This document shows positions 42,596 to 51,167 of a stretch of DNA of 64,000 nt, in pieces. Location: contig NZ_JAFIBI010000001.1 in the NCBI RefSeq assembly GCF_017832975.1, positions 1,240,001 to 1,304,000 of the forward strand, in the 5' to 3' direction. This stretch comes from Arthrobacter sp. PvP023 (lineage in GTDB: Bacteria; Actinomycetota; Actinomycetes; Actinomycetales; Micrococcaceae). Position numbers and translations under genes: made by a program. Under the pieces are notes generated by a model that saw only the letters and a program-made list of their open reading frames with translations, was not told the origin of the DNA and ran no database searches. Positions within the stretch are counted from its first letter, which is position 1; each line of letters starts with the position of its first letter.

Positions 42596-43762
42596 ATGAA
42601 TGACGTAGCAACGGCGCTGGGCAGGCTCGAGGAGCTTGCCATCGAGGTTCCCTCGTGGGCCTATGGAAATTCGGGTACCCGCTTCAAGGTGTTCGGCACG
42701 CCGGGCACTCCCCGGACCGTGCAGGAGAAGATCGCGGATGCCGCCAAGGTGCACGAACTGACGGGCCTGGCGCCCACGGTTGCCCTGCATATTCCGTGGG
42801 ACAAGGTGGATGACTACGCCGCACTGCGCGAGTACGCGGCGGGCCTGGGCGTGGGCCTGGGCACCATCAACTCGAACACCTTCCAGGATGACGAGTACAA
42901 GTTCGGTTCCCTGACATCCTCGAACGAATCGGTCCGCCGCCGCGCGATCGACCACCACCTTGAATGCATCGACATCATGCACGCCACCGGCTCCCGTGAC
43001 CTGAAGATCTGGCTGGCTGACGGCACCAACTACCCGGGCCAGGACGACATCCGCGGCCGGCAGGACCGCCTGGCGGAGTCCCTCCAGGAGATCTACGCCG
43101 GTCTCGGGGAGGATCAGCGCCTGGTGCTGGAGTACAAGTTCTTCGAGCCCGCTTTCTACCACACCGATGTTCCGGACTGGGGCACTTCCTACGCCCAGAC
43201 CCTGGCGCTGGGGGAGAAGGCGTACGTCTGCCTGGACACCGGCCACCACGCCCCGGGCACCAACATCGAATTCATCGTCATGCAGCTGCTGCGCCTGGGC
43301 AAGCTCGGTTCCTTCGACTTCAACTCGCGGTTCTACGCGGATGACGACCTGATCGTCGGCGCCGCGGATCCGTTCCAGCTGTTCCGCATCATGTACGAGG
43401 TCATCCGCGGCGGCGGCTTCGGCAGGAATTCCGGCGTGGCGCTGATGCTGGACCAGTGCCACAACCTGGAGGAGAAGATCCCGGGCCAGATCCGATCGGT
43501 GCTCAACGTCCAGGAAATGACGGCGCGTGCGCTCATGGTGGACACCGCGGCCCTGGGTGAGGCCCAGCGGAACGGCGACGTCCTGGCAGCCAACGCCGTC
43601 TTCAACGACGCCTTCTACACGGACGTCCGACCGGCCCTGGCCGCATGGCGTGAATCCCGCGGCCTGCCCGCGGACCCGATGGCCGCCTTCAAAGCCAGCG
43701 GCTACCAGAAACAGATCAACGAGGACCGCGTGGGCGGCCAGCAAGCCGGATGGGGCGCATAG
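42596..43762 (+). CDS. rhaI: L-rhamnose isomerase
   Basis: A 388-residue TIM-barrel isomerase converting L-rhamnose to L-rhamnulose, of the RhaI group found in actinobacteria and pseudomonads. Metal ligands are visible in LEYKFFEPAFYHTDVPDWGT (Glu), CLDTGHHAPGTNIE (Asp/His) and FDFNSRFYADDDLIVG (Asp); LHIPWDKVDDY is another landmark. ATG 42596 follows GGAAAG; 78 bases separate it from the mutarotase gene. Confidence 0.92.
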   Translation: MNDVATALGRLEELAIEVPSWAYGNSGTRFKVFGTPGTPRTVQEKIADAAKVHELTGLAPTVALHIPWDKVDDYAALREYAAGLGVGLGTINSNTFQDDEYKFGSLTSSNESVRRRAIDHHLECIDIMHATGSRDLKIWLADGTNYPGQDDIRGRQDRLAESLQEIYAGLGEDQRLVLEYKFFEPAFYHTDVPDWGTSYAQTLALGEKAYVCLDTGHHAPGTNIEFIVMQLLRLGKLGSFDFNSRFYADDDLIVGAADPFQLFRIMYEVIRGGGFGRNSGVALMLDQCHNLEEKIPGQIRSVLNVQEMTARALMVDTAALGEAQRNGDVLAANAVFNDAFYTDVRPALAAWRESRGLPADPMAAFKASGYQKQINEDRVGGQQAGWGA

Positions 43763-43765
43763 GGC

Positions 43766-45802
43766 ATGACTAACAAAACTGTTGAAGAACTAATTTCCCG
43801 GTCCAACCGCCTCGGAGCGGACAAACGGAACACCAACTTCGCCGGCGGCAACACCTCGGCAAAGGGCACGGAGAAGGACCCGGTCACGGGCGATGACGTC
43901 CAGCTCCTCTGGGTCAAGGGCTCCGGCGGGGACCTTGGCACGCTGAAGAAGGAAAACCTTGCCGTGCTCCGCCTGGACCGGCTGAACGCACTGAAGAACG
44001 TCTACCCCGGGGTGGACCGCGAAGACGAAATGGTGGCCGCATTTGATTACTGCCTGCACGGCAAGGGCGGCGCTGCACCCTCGATCGATACCGCCATGCA
44101 CGGGCTCGTGGACGCCGCGCACGTGGATCACCTGCACCCGGATTCGGGCATCGCGATTGCCACGGCCGTGGACGGGGAGGCGCTGACCACCAAGATTTTC
44201 GGTGACAAGGTGGTGTGGGTTCCGTGGCGCCGGCCCGGGTTCCAGCTGGGCCTGGACATCGCCGCGATCAAGGACGCCAACCCGCAGGCCGTGGGCACCA
44301 TCCTGGGCGGCCACGGCATCACCGCCTGGGGCGCCACCAGCGAAGAAGCCGAAGCCAACTCGCTGTGGATCATCGACCAGGCTGAAAAGTTCATCGCGGA
44401 AAACGGCCGCCCCGAACCCTTCGGTCCGAAGCTGCCCGGCTACGGCGCGCTTCCCGAAGCCGAACGCCGCGCCAAAGCTGCCGCGCTGGCGCCGGTGATC
44501 CGCGGGCTGGCGTCCACGGACAAACCGCAGCTGGGGCACTTCAGCGATGACGCCGTCGTCCTTGACTTCCTGGAAGCCGCAGAGCACCCGCGCCTGGGCG
44601 CCCTGGGCACGTCCTGCCCGGACCACTTCCTGCGCACCAAGGTCAAGCCGCTGATCCTGGACCTGCCCGCGGATGCGTCCGTTGAGGACTCGATCACCCG
44701 GCTGCAGGAACTGCACGCCGACTACCGCGAGGACTACCAGGCCTACTACGACCGCCACGCGGTTCCGGAGAGCCCGGCGTTGCGCGGTGCGGACCCGGCG
44801 ATCGTGCTGTTGCCGGGGGTGGGCATGTTCTCTTTCGGCGCGAACAAGCAGACCGCACGCGTGGCCGGTGAGTTCTACCTCAACGCCATCAACGTGATGC
44901 GCGGCGCGGAAGCAATCTCCACCTATGCCCCGATCGAGGAATCCGAGAAGTTCCGGATCGAGTACTGGTCTTTGGAGGAAGCCAAGCTGGCCCGGATGCC
45001 GAAGCCGAAATCGCATGCCACCCGCATTGCACTGGTGACGGGTGCGGCGTCGGGCATCGGCAAGGCGATTGCCACCCGCCTCGCCGCGGAAGGCGCCTGC
45101 GTGGTGATCGCGGACCTGAACCTGGAGAACGCGCAAGCCGTGGCCGCGGAACTCGGCGGCCCGGACGCGGCCATCGGCGTGCAGGCGGACGTCACGGACG
45201 AAGCCCAGGTCGCCGCCGCCATCCAGGAAGCGGTGCTGGCATTCGGCGGGCTGGACCTGGTGGTCAACAACGCCGGGCTGTCCATCTCCAAGCCGCTGCT
45301 GGAAACCACGGAGAAGGACTGGGACCTGCAGCACAACGTCATGGCCAAGGGCTCCTTCCTCGTCTCCAAGGCCGCGGCGAAGATCATGATTGACCAGGAC
45401 ATGGGCGGGGACATCATCTACATCTCCTCGAAGAACTCCGTGTTCGCCGGCCCGAACAACATCGCGTACTCCGCCACCAAGGCCGACCAGGCCCACCAGG
45501 TCCGGCTCCTCGCAGCCGAACTGGGCGAATACGGCATCCGCGTCAACGGCATCAACCCCGACGGCGTGGTCCGCGGCTCGGGCATCTTCGCCGGCGGCTG
45601 GGGCGCCAAGCGCGCCGCTGTCTACGGGGTGGACGAGCAGGAACTGGGCAAGTACTACGCCCAGCGCACCCTGCTCAAGCGCGAAGTCCTGCCGGAGAAC
45701 GTGGCCAACGCCGCGGCCGTGCTGACCAGCGCCGAACTGTCCCACACCACCGGGCTCCACATTCCCGTGGACGCCGGCGTGGCCGCTGCCTTCCTGCGAT
45801 GA
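43766..45802 (+). CDS. rhaEW: Bifunctional rhamnulose-1-phosphate aldolase / lactaldehyde dehydrogenase
   Basis: A 678-residue fusion. Residues ~1-410 are a class II aldolase (adducin-like): NFAGGNTSAKG, zinc histidines in AAHVDHLHPDSGIA and GGHGITAWG. Residues ~420-678 are a short-chain dehydrogenase: ALVTGAASGIGKAIA, NNAGLSIS, and the active-site YSATK. It cleaves L-rhamnulose 1-phosphate to dihydroxyacetone phosphate and L-lactaldehyde, then oxidises the lactaldehyde to L-lactate, matching the known RhaEW/YuxG enzymes. It starts 3 bases after rhaI and overlaps rhaB by 4. Confidence 0.92.
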   Translation: MTNKTVEELISRSNRLGADKRNTNFAGGNTSAKGTEKDPVTGDDVQLLWVKGSGGDLGTLKKENLAVLRLDRLNALKNVYPGVDREDEMVAAFDYCLHGKGGAAPSIDTAMHGLVDAAHVDHLHPDSGIAIATAVDGEALTTKIFGDKVVWVPWRRPGFQLGLDIAAIKDANPQAVGTILGGHGITAWGATSEEAEANSLWIIDQAEKFIAENGRPEPFGPKLPGYGALPEAERRAKAAALAPVIRGLASTDKPQLGHFSDDAVVLDFLEAAEHPRLGALGTSCPDHFLRTKVKPLILDLPADASVEDSITRLQELHADYREDYQAYYDRHAVPESPALRGADPAIVLLPGVGMFSFGANKQTARVAGEFYLNAINVMRGAEAISTYAPIEESEKFRIEYWSLEEAKLARMPKPKSHATRIALVTGAASGIGKAIATRLAAEGACVVIADLNLENAQAVAAELGGPDAAIGVQADVTDEAQVAAAIQEAVLAFGGLDLVVNNAGLSISKPLLETTEKDWDLQHNVMAKGSFLVSKAAAKIMIDQDMGGDIIYISSKNSVFAGPNNIAYSATKADQAHQVRLLAAELGEYGIRVNGINPDGVVRGSGIFAGGWGAKRAAVYGVDEQELGKYYAQRTLLKREVLPENVANAAAVLTSAELSHTTGLHIPVDAGVAAAFLR

Positions 45803-47274
45803 GCGGGCACGTTTCGGGTGTCGACGGCGGCCTGTCCGCCGGCAGTGTGTTTGCCGCCGTCGACATCGGCGCCTCTTCCGGGCGGGTCATCCTCGGCCGG
45901 GTCTCCGGCGGGGCCGGTTCGGAAAGTGCCAGGCTGCAAACCGTCCACCGCTTCCCGAACGGTGTGGTGGAGTCCGACGGCGGCCTGCGCTGGGATTTCG
46001 ACGCCCTCTTCGCCGAGGTCCTCACCGGCCTCGCTGCCGCGGCCCGCGCCGCCGGGGAGCGGGGCGAGACCATCAGCAGCATCGGAATCGACACCTGGGC
46101 GGTGGACTACGGGCTGGTCAACGCTGCCGGCAAACTCATTGCGCAGCCCTTCAGCTACCGGGATGACCGCAGCCGCGCCGCCGTCGCCCGGGTCCACCAG
46201 AAACTGGACCCGGCCCGGCTCTACGCCACCACCGGGCTGCAGTTCCTGCAGTTCAACACCCTCTACCAGCTGGCCAGCGAACCGGACCTGGACGGGCTGC
46301 AGGCCCTGCTCATCCCTGACCTGGTCGCGTTCCTGCTCACCGGGCAGCGCCGCACCGAGGCCACAAACGCCTCCACCACCGGGCTCTTCGACGCCGTTGC
46401 GGGGGAGTGGGCCACCGAATTCCTCACCGCCCTCGGGCTCCCGAAGAACCTGTTCCCGCCGCTGATCCAGCCCGGCGAAACCGTGGGTACCCTGCTGCCC
46501 GGCATCGCCGCGCGCACGGGACTGGCCCAGGCAACGACGGTGGTGGCCGTCGGCTCACACGACACCGCCTCCGCCGTCGCCGCCGTCCCCGCCGAACACG
46601 GGAATTTCGCCTACATCTCGTCAGGGACCTGGTCGCTGGTGGGCGTCGAACTCCGGAAGCCGGTGCTCACCGAGGCGAGCCGGCAGGCCAACTTCACGAA
46701 CGAACGCGGCGTGGACGGCAGCATCCGCTACCTCCGCAACGTCGGCGGGCTCTGGCTGCTCAGCGAATGCCAGCGGACGTGGGCGCAGCAGGGATACACG
46801 GCGACGCTGGACGAACTGCTGGCAGCCGCCGCCGCGCTGCCGTTCGGCGGACCCCAGATCAACGCGGACGATCCCTACTTCATCGCACCGGACAACATGC
46901 CCGAACGCATCCGCGCTGCTGTCCGCAACACCGGCGACGTCCTCACCGACAACCCCGCGGCGATCACCCGCTGCATCCTGGACAGCCTGGCTGCCGGTTA
47001 CGCCCGGACCATCGCCGACGCGGAACGCCTGGCGGACGTGCCCGTGGACGTGGTGCACATCGTGGGCGGAGGCTCGCAAAACCGGCTCCTGTGCCAGCTC
47101 ACGGCCGATGCCACCGGCAAGCGGGTCATTGCGGGCCCTGTCGAGGCCACTGCTCTTGGTAACGTGTTGGTCCAGGCCCGGGCGGCAGGTGTGGTGTCGG
47201 GCGGGCCCGGCGAGCTCAGGGCACTCGTGCGCGGCTCGCAGCCATTGGAAAGCTACCAGGCGGCGCTGGTCTGA
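45799..47274 (+). CDS. rhaB: Rhamnulokinase
   Basis: A 491-residue FGGY-family kinase phosphorylating L-rhamnulose at O1. ATP-binding landmarks are AAVDIGASSGRVILG (phosphate 1), YISSGTWSLVGVELRKP (phosphate 2) and VHIVGGGSQNRLLCQLTADAT (adenosine); IGIDTWAVDYGLV supplies the sugar-binding Asp. The sequence is closer to RhaB than to XylB or GlpK (SSGTWSLVG is distinctive). Starts inside the previous gene's stop (ATGA). Confidence 0.93.
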   Translation: MSGHVSGVDGGLSAGSVFAAVDIGASSGRVILGRVSGGAGSESARLQTVHRFPNGVVESDGGLRWDFDALFAEVLTGLAAAARAAGERGETISSIGIDTWAVDYGLVNAAGKLIAQPFSYRDDRSRAAVARVHQKLDPARLYATTGLQFLQFNTLYQLASEPDLDGLQALLIPDLVAFLLTGQRRTEATNASTTGLFDAVAGEWATEFLTALGLPKNLFPPLIQPGETVGTLLPGIAARTGLAQATTVVAVGSHDTASAVAAVPAEHGNFAYISSGTWSLVGVELRKPVLTEASRQANFTNERGVDGSIRYLRNVGGLWLLSECQRTWAQQGYTATLDELLAAAAALPFGGPQINADDPYFIAPDNMPERIRAAVRNTGDVLTDNPAAITRCILDSLAAGYARTIADAERLADVPVDVVHIVGGGSQNRLLCQLTADATGKRVIAGPVEATALGNVLVQARAAGVVSGGPGELRALVRGSQPLESYQAALV

Positions 47275-47296
47275 GCGGTGAAGGGAACAGCCTGAG

Positions 47297-49750
47297 ATGC
47301 CCGAAGACATCCTGCGCTACGACGCGTCCGCGTCCGACTGGCTCGAGGCACTTCCCCTGGGGAACGGCCGGCTCGGGGCCATGGTGTTCGGCGGTCCCGC
47401 GGAACACCGCTTCCAGCTGAACGACGGCACGGCATGGTCCGGGTCGCCGCACAGCCAGGAGAGGCCGCCGCACTTCAGTCGGGAGCAGGCTTCCGCGATC
47501 ATTGCGGATGCGCGCCGGCTTGTCGCGGCCGGGGAACACCATGCCGCCGAGGACGTGCTGAAGGCACTCCAGCACCGGCACTCGCAGGCATTCCTGCCGT
47601 TCGCAGACCTGTACCTCGGCACCAGTCCCGTTTCCGGTAACAATTCGCCCGGCAACAGCAGCGGCAGCACCGCGGGCGGCGCCGGCGAAATCTCCGGGTA
47701 CAGCCGCGCCCTGGACCTGTCCCGTGCCGTCGCCACCACCGCGTTCCAGGCAGCCGGCTCCGGCGTCCGGGTGGAGGCTTTCGCCAGCCACGACCCCTCC
47801 GTCCTGGTCATTTCCGTGGATACGGAGCTGCCGGCCGGCCTAGACCTGACCGTCCGGCTGGATTCGCCGCTGCGCGTGCTGCGGCGCACCGGCTCCTGCC
47901 TGGAACTCAAGCTGCCGTCCGACGTCGCACCTGTCCACGACGGCGGTGCGGTGGAGTACTCGGAGGACGATTCGCTCAGCCTGCACGGCGCCGTGTCCGT
48001 CACCTGGGAGCACGACGGCCAGGAAGCGGAAGCGTCCGACGTCGGAATGGCCGCCTCCGGCGTCCGGCACGCCGTGGTGTTCGTCACCACGGAGACAACA
48101 TTCAGCCGCCGGGGCGGGGAACCGCAAGCCGGCGGCACCGCGGCGACTGCCGCGGCGACGGCGGCCGGAAGGCTGGCCCAGGCCCAGGGAACCGGCCGTG
48201 CCGCCCTCCTGGCCCGGCACCTGCGGAGCCATGGCGAGCTCTACGGTAAGGCGCGGCTGCGGCTGGACGTGCCGGCCTGGACGGGGACCAACACCGCTGA
48301 GCGGCTGCTCCGGGCCAACGCCCATCCCGGCGGGCCGCTCGCTGCGGACCCCGGGCTGGCCGAACTCCTGTTCAACTACGGCCGCTACCTCCTGATCTCC
48401 AGCTCACGCGCCGGCGGCACACCCGCCACCCTGCAAGGGATCTGGAACAACGATCTCCCCGCACCCTGGAGCTCAAACTTCACCACCAACATCAATCTGC
48501 AGATGAATTACTGGGGCGCCGAGCCGACCGGTCTGGCGGAGTGCGCCGAGCCGCTGTTTGCGCTCATCGAGACCCTTCAGGTGACCGGTGCACGCACGGC
48601 ACAGGAGTACTACGGTGCACGCGGCTGGGCGGTTCACCACAACTCGGACATCTGGGGTTACAGCAAACCCGTGGGCCACGGCAGCCACTCACCGGCGTGG
48701 TCCTTCTGGCCCATGGCCGGGCTGTGGCTGGTCCGGCACCTGTGGGAGCACCTGCAGTTTGGCGGCGCCGGGGAGTTCGCCCGGGACAGGGCGTGGCCTG
48801 CCATTCGGGGCGCCGCCGCGTTCGCGCTGGATCTGCTGACCGTGCTGCCGGACGGCTCTGTGGGCACCAGCCCGTCCACGTCGCCCGAGAACAGCTTCGC
48901 AACGGATAGCGGGGAACGTGCCGCAGCAGGGGAGTCTTCCAGCCTGGACCTGGTCCTGGTCCGTGATGTCCTGACCATGCTGTGCACACTGGCTGAAGAC
49001 CTCGGGCTGGAAGGGGATCCCGTGGTTGCCGAGGCCCGGGAGGCGCTGCCCCGCATTCCCTGCCCGGGTCCGGGCAGGGACGGCCGCGTCCGGGAATGGC
49101 TGGCCGATCCCCCCGAATGGGAACCCGAGCACCGGCACGTCAGCCACCTGTACCCGGCTTACCCCGGCGACGCGCACCTAGGCCCGGAACTGGAAGCAGC
49201 CGTCGCTGCCAGCCTCGATTCCCGCGGCGACGAGTCCACCGGCTGGTCCCTGGCGTGGAAGATCCTGCTGCGCGCACGGCTGCGCCAGCCGGCAAACGTC
49301 AACGCCCTGCTGCGGCTCTTTTTTCGGGACATGGCCACGGACCGGGGAGGGCAGAGCGGAGGCCTGTATCCGAACCTCGTCGGCGCGCATCCGCCGTTCC
49401 AGATCGACGGAAACCTGGGCTACGTAGCCGGCATCGCCGAGTGCCTGCTGCAAAGCCACCGGATCCATCACAGCGCAACCCACGGAGCAGTCCGGGAGAT
49501 CGAGCTGCTGCCGGCTCTTCCGCCGGACCTGCCCGACGGCGGTGCTTCCGGCCTGCGGGCCCGTTTGGGCATCCGTGTCTCGTTGGAGTGGCGTGCGGGG
49601 CGCCTGGCAGGGGCCTCATTCTCAGCCGGGACGGACCAGGTCATTGCGGTCCGTTACGGTAACCGCGTCCAGGAACTTCACCTCCGGCCGCACTCGGACA
49701 CAGTCCTCAACCTGTCGCCGTGGCGGCTGGAAACTGCAGGATCCGCCTGA
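47297..49750 (+). CDS. GH95 glycoside hydrolase (alpha-L-fucosidase/alpha-L-galactosidase type)
   Basis: An 817-residue GH95 enzyme. The N-terminal beta domain begins with LEALPLGNGRLGAMVFGG; the (alpha/alpha)6 barrel carries NINLQMNYWGAEPTGLAE (the two catalytic asparagines), TSPSTSPENSF (acid glutamate) and HPPFQIDGNLGYVAGIAE (aspartate). No signal peptide is seen, so it works on imported material. In a pectin context, removal of 1,2-linked L-fucose or L-galactose caps is likely; the two cannot be told apart here. ATG 47297, 22 bases after rhaB, with AAGGGAA upstream, so it may be co-transcribed with the rhamnose genes. Confidence 0.87.
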   Translation: MPEDILRYDASASDWLEALPLGNGRLGAMVFGGPAEHRFQLNDGTAWSGSPHSQERPPHFSREQASAIIADARRLVAAGEHHAAEDVLKALQHRHSQAFLPFADLYLGTSPVSGNNSPGNSSGSTAGGAGEISGYSRALDLSRAVATTAFQAAGSGVRVEAFASHDPSVLVISVDTELPAGLDLTVRLDSPLRVLRRTGSCLELKLPSDVAPVHDGGAVEYSEDDSLSLHGAVSVTWEHDGQEAEASDVGMAASGVRHAVVFVTTETTFSRRGGEPQAGGTAATAAATAAGRLAQAQGTGRAALLARHLRSHGELYGKARLRLDVPAWTGTNTAERLLRANAHPGGPLAADPGLAELLFNYGRYLLISSSRAGGTPATLQGIWNNDLPAPWSSNFTTNINLQMNYWGAEPTGLAECAEPLFALIETLQVTGARTAQEYYGARGWAVHHNSDIWGYSKPVGHGSHSPAWSFWPMAGLWLVRHLWEHLQFGGAGEFARDRAWPAIRGAAAFALDLLTVLPDGSVGTSPSTSPENSFATDSGERAAAGESSSLDLVLVRDVLTMLCTLAEDLGLEGDPVVAEAREALPRIPCPGPGRDGRVREWLADPPEWEPEHRHVSHLYPAYPGDAHLGPELEAAVAASLDSRGDESTGWSLAWKILLRARLRQPANVNALLRLFFRDMATDRGGQSGGLYPNLVGAHPPFQIDGNLGYVAGIAECLLQSHRIHHSATHGAVREIELLPALPPDLPDGGASGLRARLGIRVSLEWRAGRLAGASFSAGTDQVIAVRYGNRVQELHLRPHSDTVLNLSPWRLETAGSA

Positions 49751-49801
49751 CACGATCACCACAACGTACCTATCAGCCCGCTTCACAGAACCGGAATACC
49801 G

Positions 49802-50812
49802 ATGCCCCTCTTCGACCTACCGCTTGAGCAGCTCCGTAACTACACTTCCGGCGTCACCGCACCCGCGGATCTTGACGCCTTCTGGGACCGCACCATCAGC
49901 GAAGCCCGGGAATACCCGCTGGACGCGGTCTTCGAACCCGTGGACAACTACCTGACGGTGATCGACACCTTCGACGTCACGTTCGCAGGCTTCGGCGGTT
50001 CCCGGGTGAAGGGCTGGCTGCACCTGCCGGCGACCAGGCCCGCGGACGAGCCGCTTCCCGTCGTCGTGCAGTACGTGGGGTATTCGGGCGGCCGCGGGCT
50101 GTCGAACCAGGACACCAAGTGGGCGCAGGCCGGCTACGCGCACTTCATCATGGATACCCGGGGGCAGGGCTACGGCGGACTCCTGGGCCACACGGCGGAC
50201 CCGCATCCCTCCGCGGGCGATGTGGCGCACGCGGGACTCATGACCCGCGGTGTCGGAAGCCGCGAGGACTACTACTATCGCCGGGTCTACGTGGACGCCT
50301 TCCGTGCGGTGGAAGCGGCGCAGGCCCATCCCGCCGTCGATGCCTCACGGGTTGTGGTGGCGGGAGTCAGCCAGGGCGGCGGTATCACCGTTGCCGTGGC
50401 CGGCCTCGCAGCCGGGAGGCTCGACGGCGTGATCGCGGCGCTGCCGGATGTGCCGTTCCTGCAGGACTTTCCCCGCGCCATCGACATCACGCCGCGCGGG
50501 CCCTATCCCGAAATCGCCGCGTTCTTGGCCCGCCACCGCGACCGCTACGAGCCGATCCTGGCCGTGCTGAACTACTTCGACGGCGTCAATCTGGGACGGG
50601 CGGCAACGGCCCCGGCGCTGTTCTCGGCCGCGCAGGCGGATGACATCTGCCCGCCGTCGACGGTCTTTGCCAGCTTCAATGCCTACGGAACAGCCGCTGG
50701 AAACGAGGCTCCGGCGAAGGAGATCGAGGTGTACCGCTTCAACAACCACGAGGGCGGCCAGGAACACCAGTGGAACCGCCAGCTGGAGTACCTGCGCAAG
50801 CTGCTCGGCTGA
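49802..50812 (+). CDS. Acetyl xylan esterase / cephalosporin-C deacetylase family (CE7)
   Basis: A 336-residue alpha/beta hydrolase of carbohydrate esterase family 7, a broad-specificity deacetylase of acetylated oligosaccharides. The family signature triad is complete: DTRGQGYGG, GVSQGGG (nucleophile Ser) and a C-terminal NNHEGGQEHQ (His), with Asp in FSAAQADDICPPST. Its N-terminal lead FDLPLEQLRNYTSGVTAPADLDAFWDRT is characteristic. No signal peptide. It follows the GH95 gene by 51 bases and probably ends the transcript; repeat B copy 2 comes next. Confidence 0.9.
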   Translation: MPLFDLPLEQLRNYTSGVTAPADLDAFWDRTISEAREYPLDAVFEPVDNYLTVIDTFDVTFAGFGGSRVKGWLHLPATRPADEPLPVVVQYVGYSGGRGLSNQDTKWAQAGYAHFIMDTRGQGYGGLLGHTADPHPSAGDVAHAGLMTRGVGSREDYYYRRVYVDAFRAVEAAQAHPAVDASRVVVAGVSQGGGITVAVAGLAAGRLDGVIAALPDVPFLQDFPRAIDITPRGPYPEIAAFLARHRDRYEPILAVLNYFDGVNLGRAATAPALFSAAQADDICPPSTVFASFNAYGTAAGNEAPAKEIEVYRFNNHEGGQEHQWNRQLEYLRKLLG

Positions 50813-50832
50813 GGTTCCGCTTCTCCGGCCCA

Positions 50833-50898
50833 CCCAACTGACTCGCACTTAACGCTGCGAAATCGCGTTTTCGGAGCGTTAACTGCCAGTCAGTTGGG
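50833..50898. repeat. Palindromic repeat family B, copy 2
   Basis: Arms 50833-50856 and 50875-50898 (CCCAACTGACTCGC / GCCAGTCAGTTGGG outer ends) around an 18-bp loop. It is nearly identical to the copy at 810-875, including much of the loop (GAAA...CGTTTT). It lies between the CE7 gene and the aroG leader. Confidence 0.85.
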
Positions 50899-50988
50899 GG
50901 AGGGCCGCGCGGTTAGGGCTCCGCAATATGAGGTCGCGAAATGAGCATGAATTTGCGGACGGTGCGTGCGGCGGTTATGGTCGTGGCT

Positions 50989-51048
50989 ATGACTAACCGT
51001 TGGTATGCGTATTTTTCGTTGGCTCTGGAGGGGCCCGCGTCTAACTGA
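50989..51048 (+). CDS. Aromatic-rich leader peptide of the DAHP synthase gene
   Basis: A 19-residue frame, MTNRWYAYFSLALEGPASN, ending at TGA 51046-51048. Trp, Tyr, Tyr and Phe within five residues (RWYAYF) is the hallmark of ribosome-mediated attenuation of an aromatic pathway gene. Upstream in-frame ATGs at 50941, 50947 and 50977 would lengthen it; the start is uncertain. Hairpins follow directly. Confidence 0.72.
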   Translation: MTNRWYAYFSLALEGPASN

Positions 51049-51100
51049 CACGCATCCAACTTTCCTTCAGAGCCAACAGGGCAGAGATCATTCTCTGCCC
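51018..51100 (+). promoter_or_regulatory. Attenuator hairpins upstream of the DAHP synthase gene
   Basis: Stem 1: GTTGGCTCTGGAGG (51018-51031, inside the leader frame) pairs with CCTTCAGAGCCAAC (51064-51077), 14 bp with one G-T pair. Stem 2: GGGCAGAG (51079-51086) pairs with CTCTGCCC (51093-51100), then TTCGCCATTT. The left arm of stem 1 can also pair weakly with CAGAG of stem 2 (51082-51086), a possible switch. A strong T run is lacking. Confidence 0.65.
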
Positions 51101-51167
51101 TTCGCCATTTCTCCGGCGGGTTCTGATCTGGGCCCGCTCCGCACCATCCGGAACAGGACCCGCACAC

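Noticed and set aside
42182-43744. 520-codon open frame on the minus strand
   Set aside because: Antisense to rhaM and rhaI, both well supported.
43790-45760. 656-codon open frame on the minus strand
   Set aside because: Antisense to the rhaEW fusion, with no recognisable domain.
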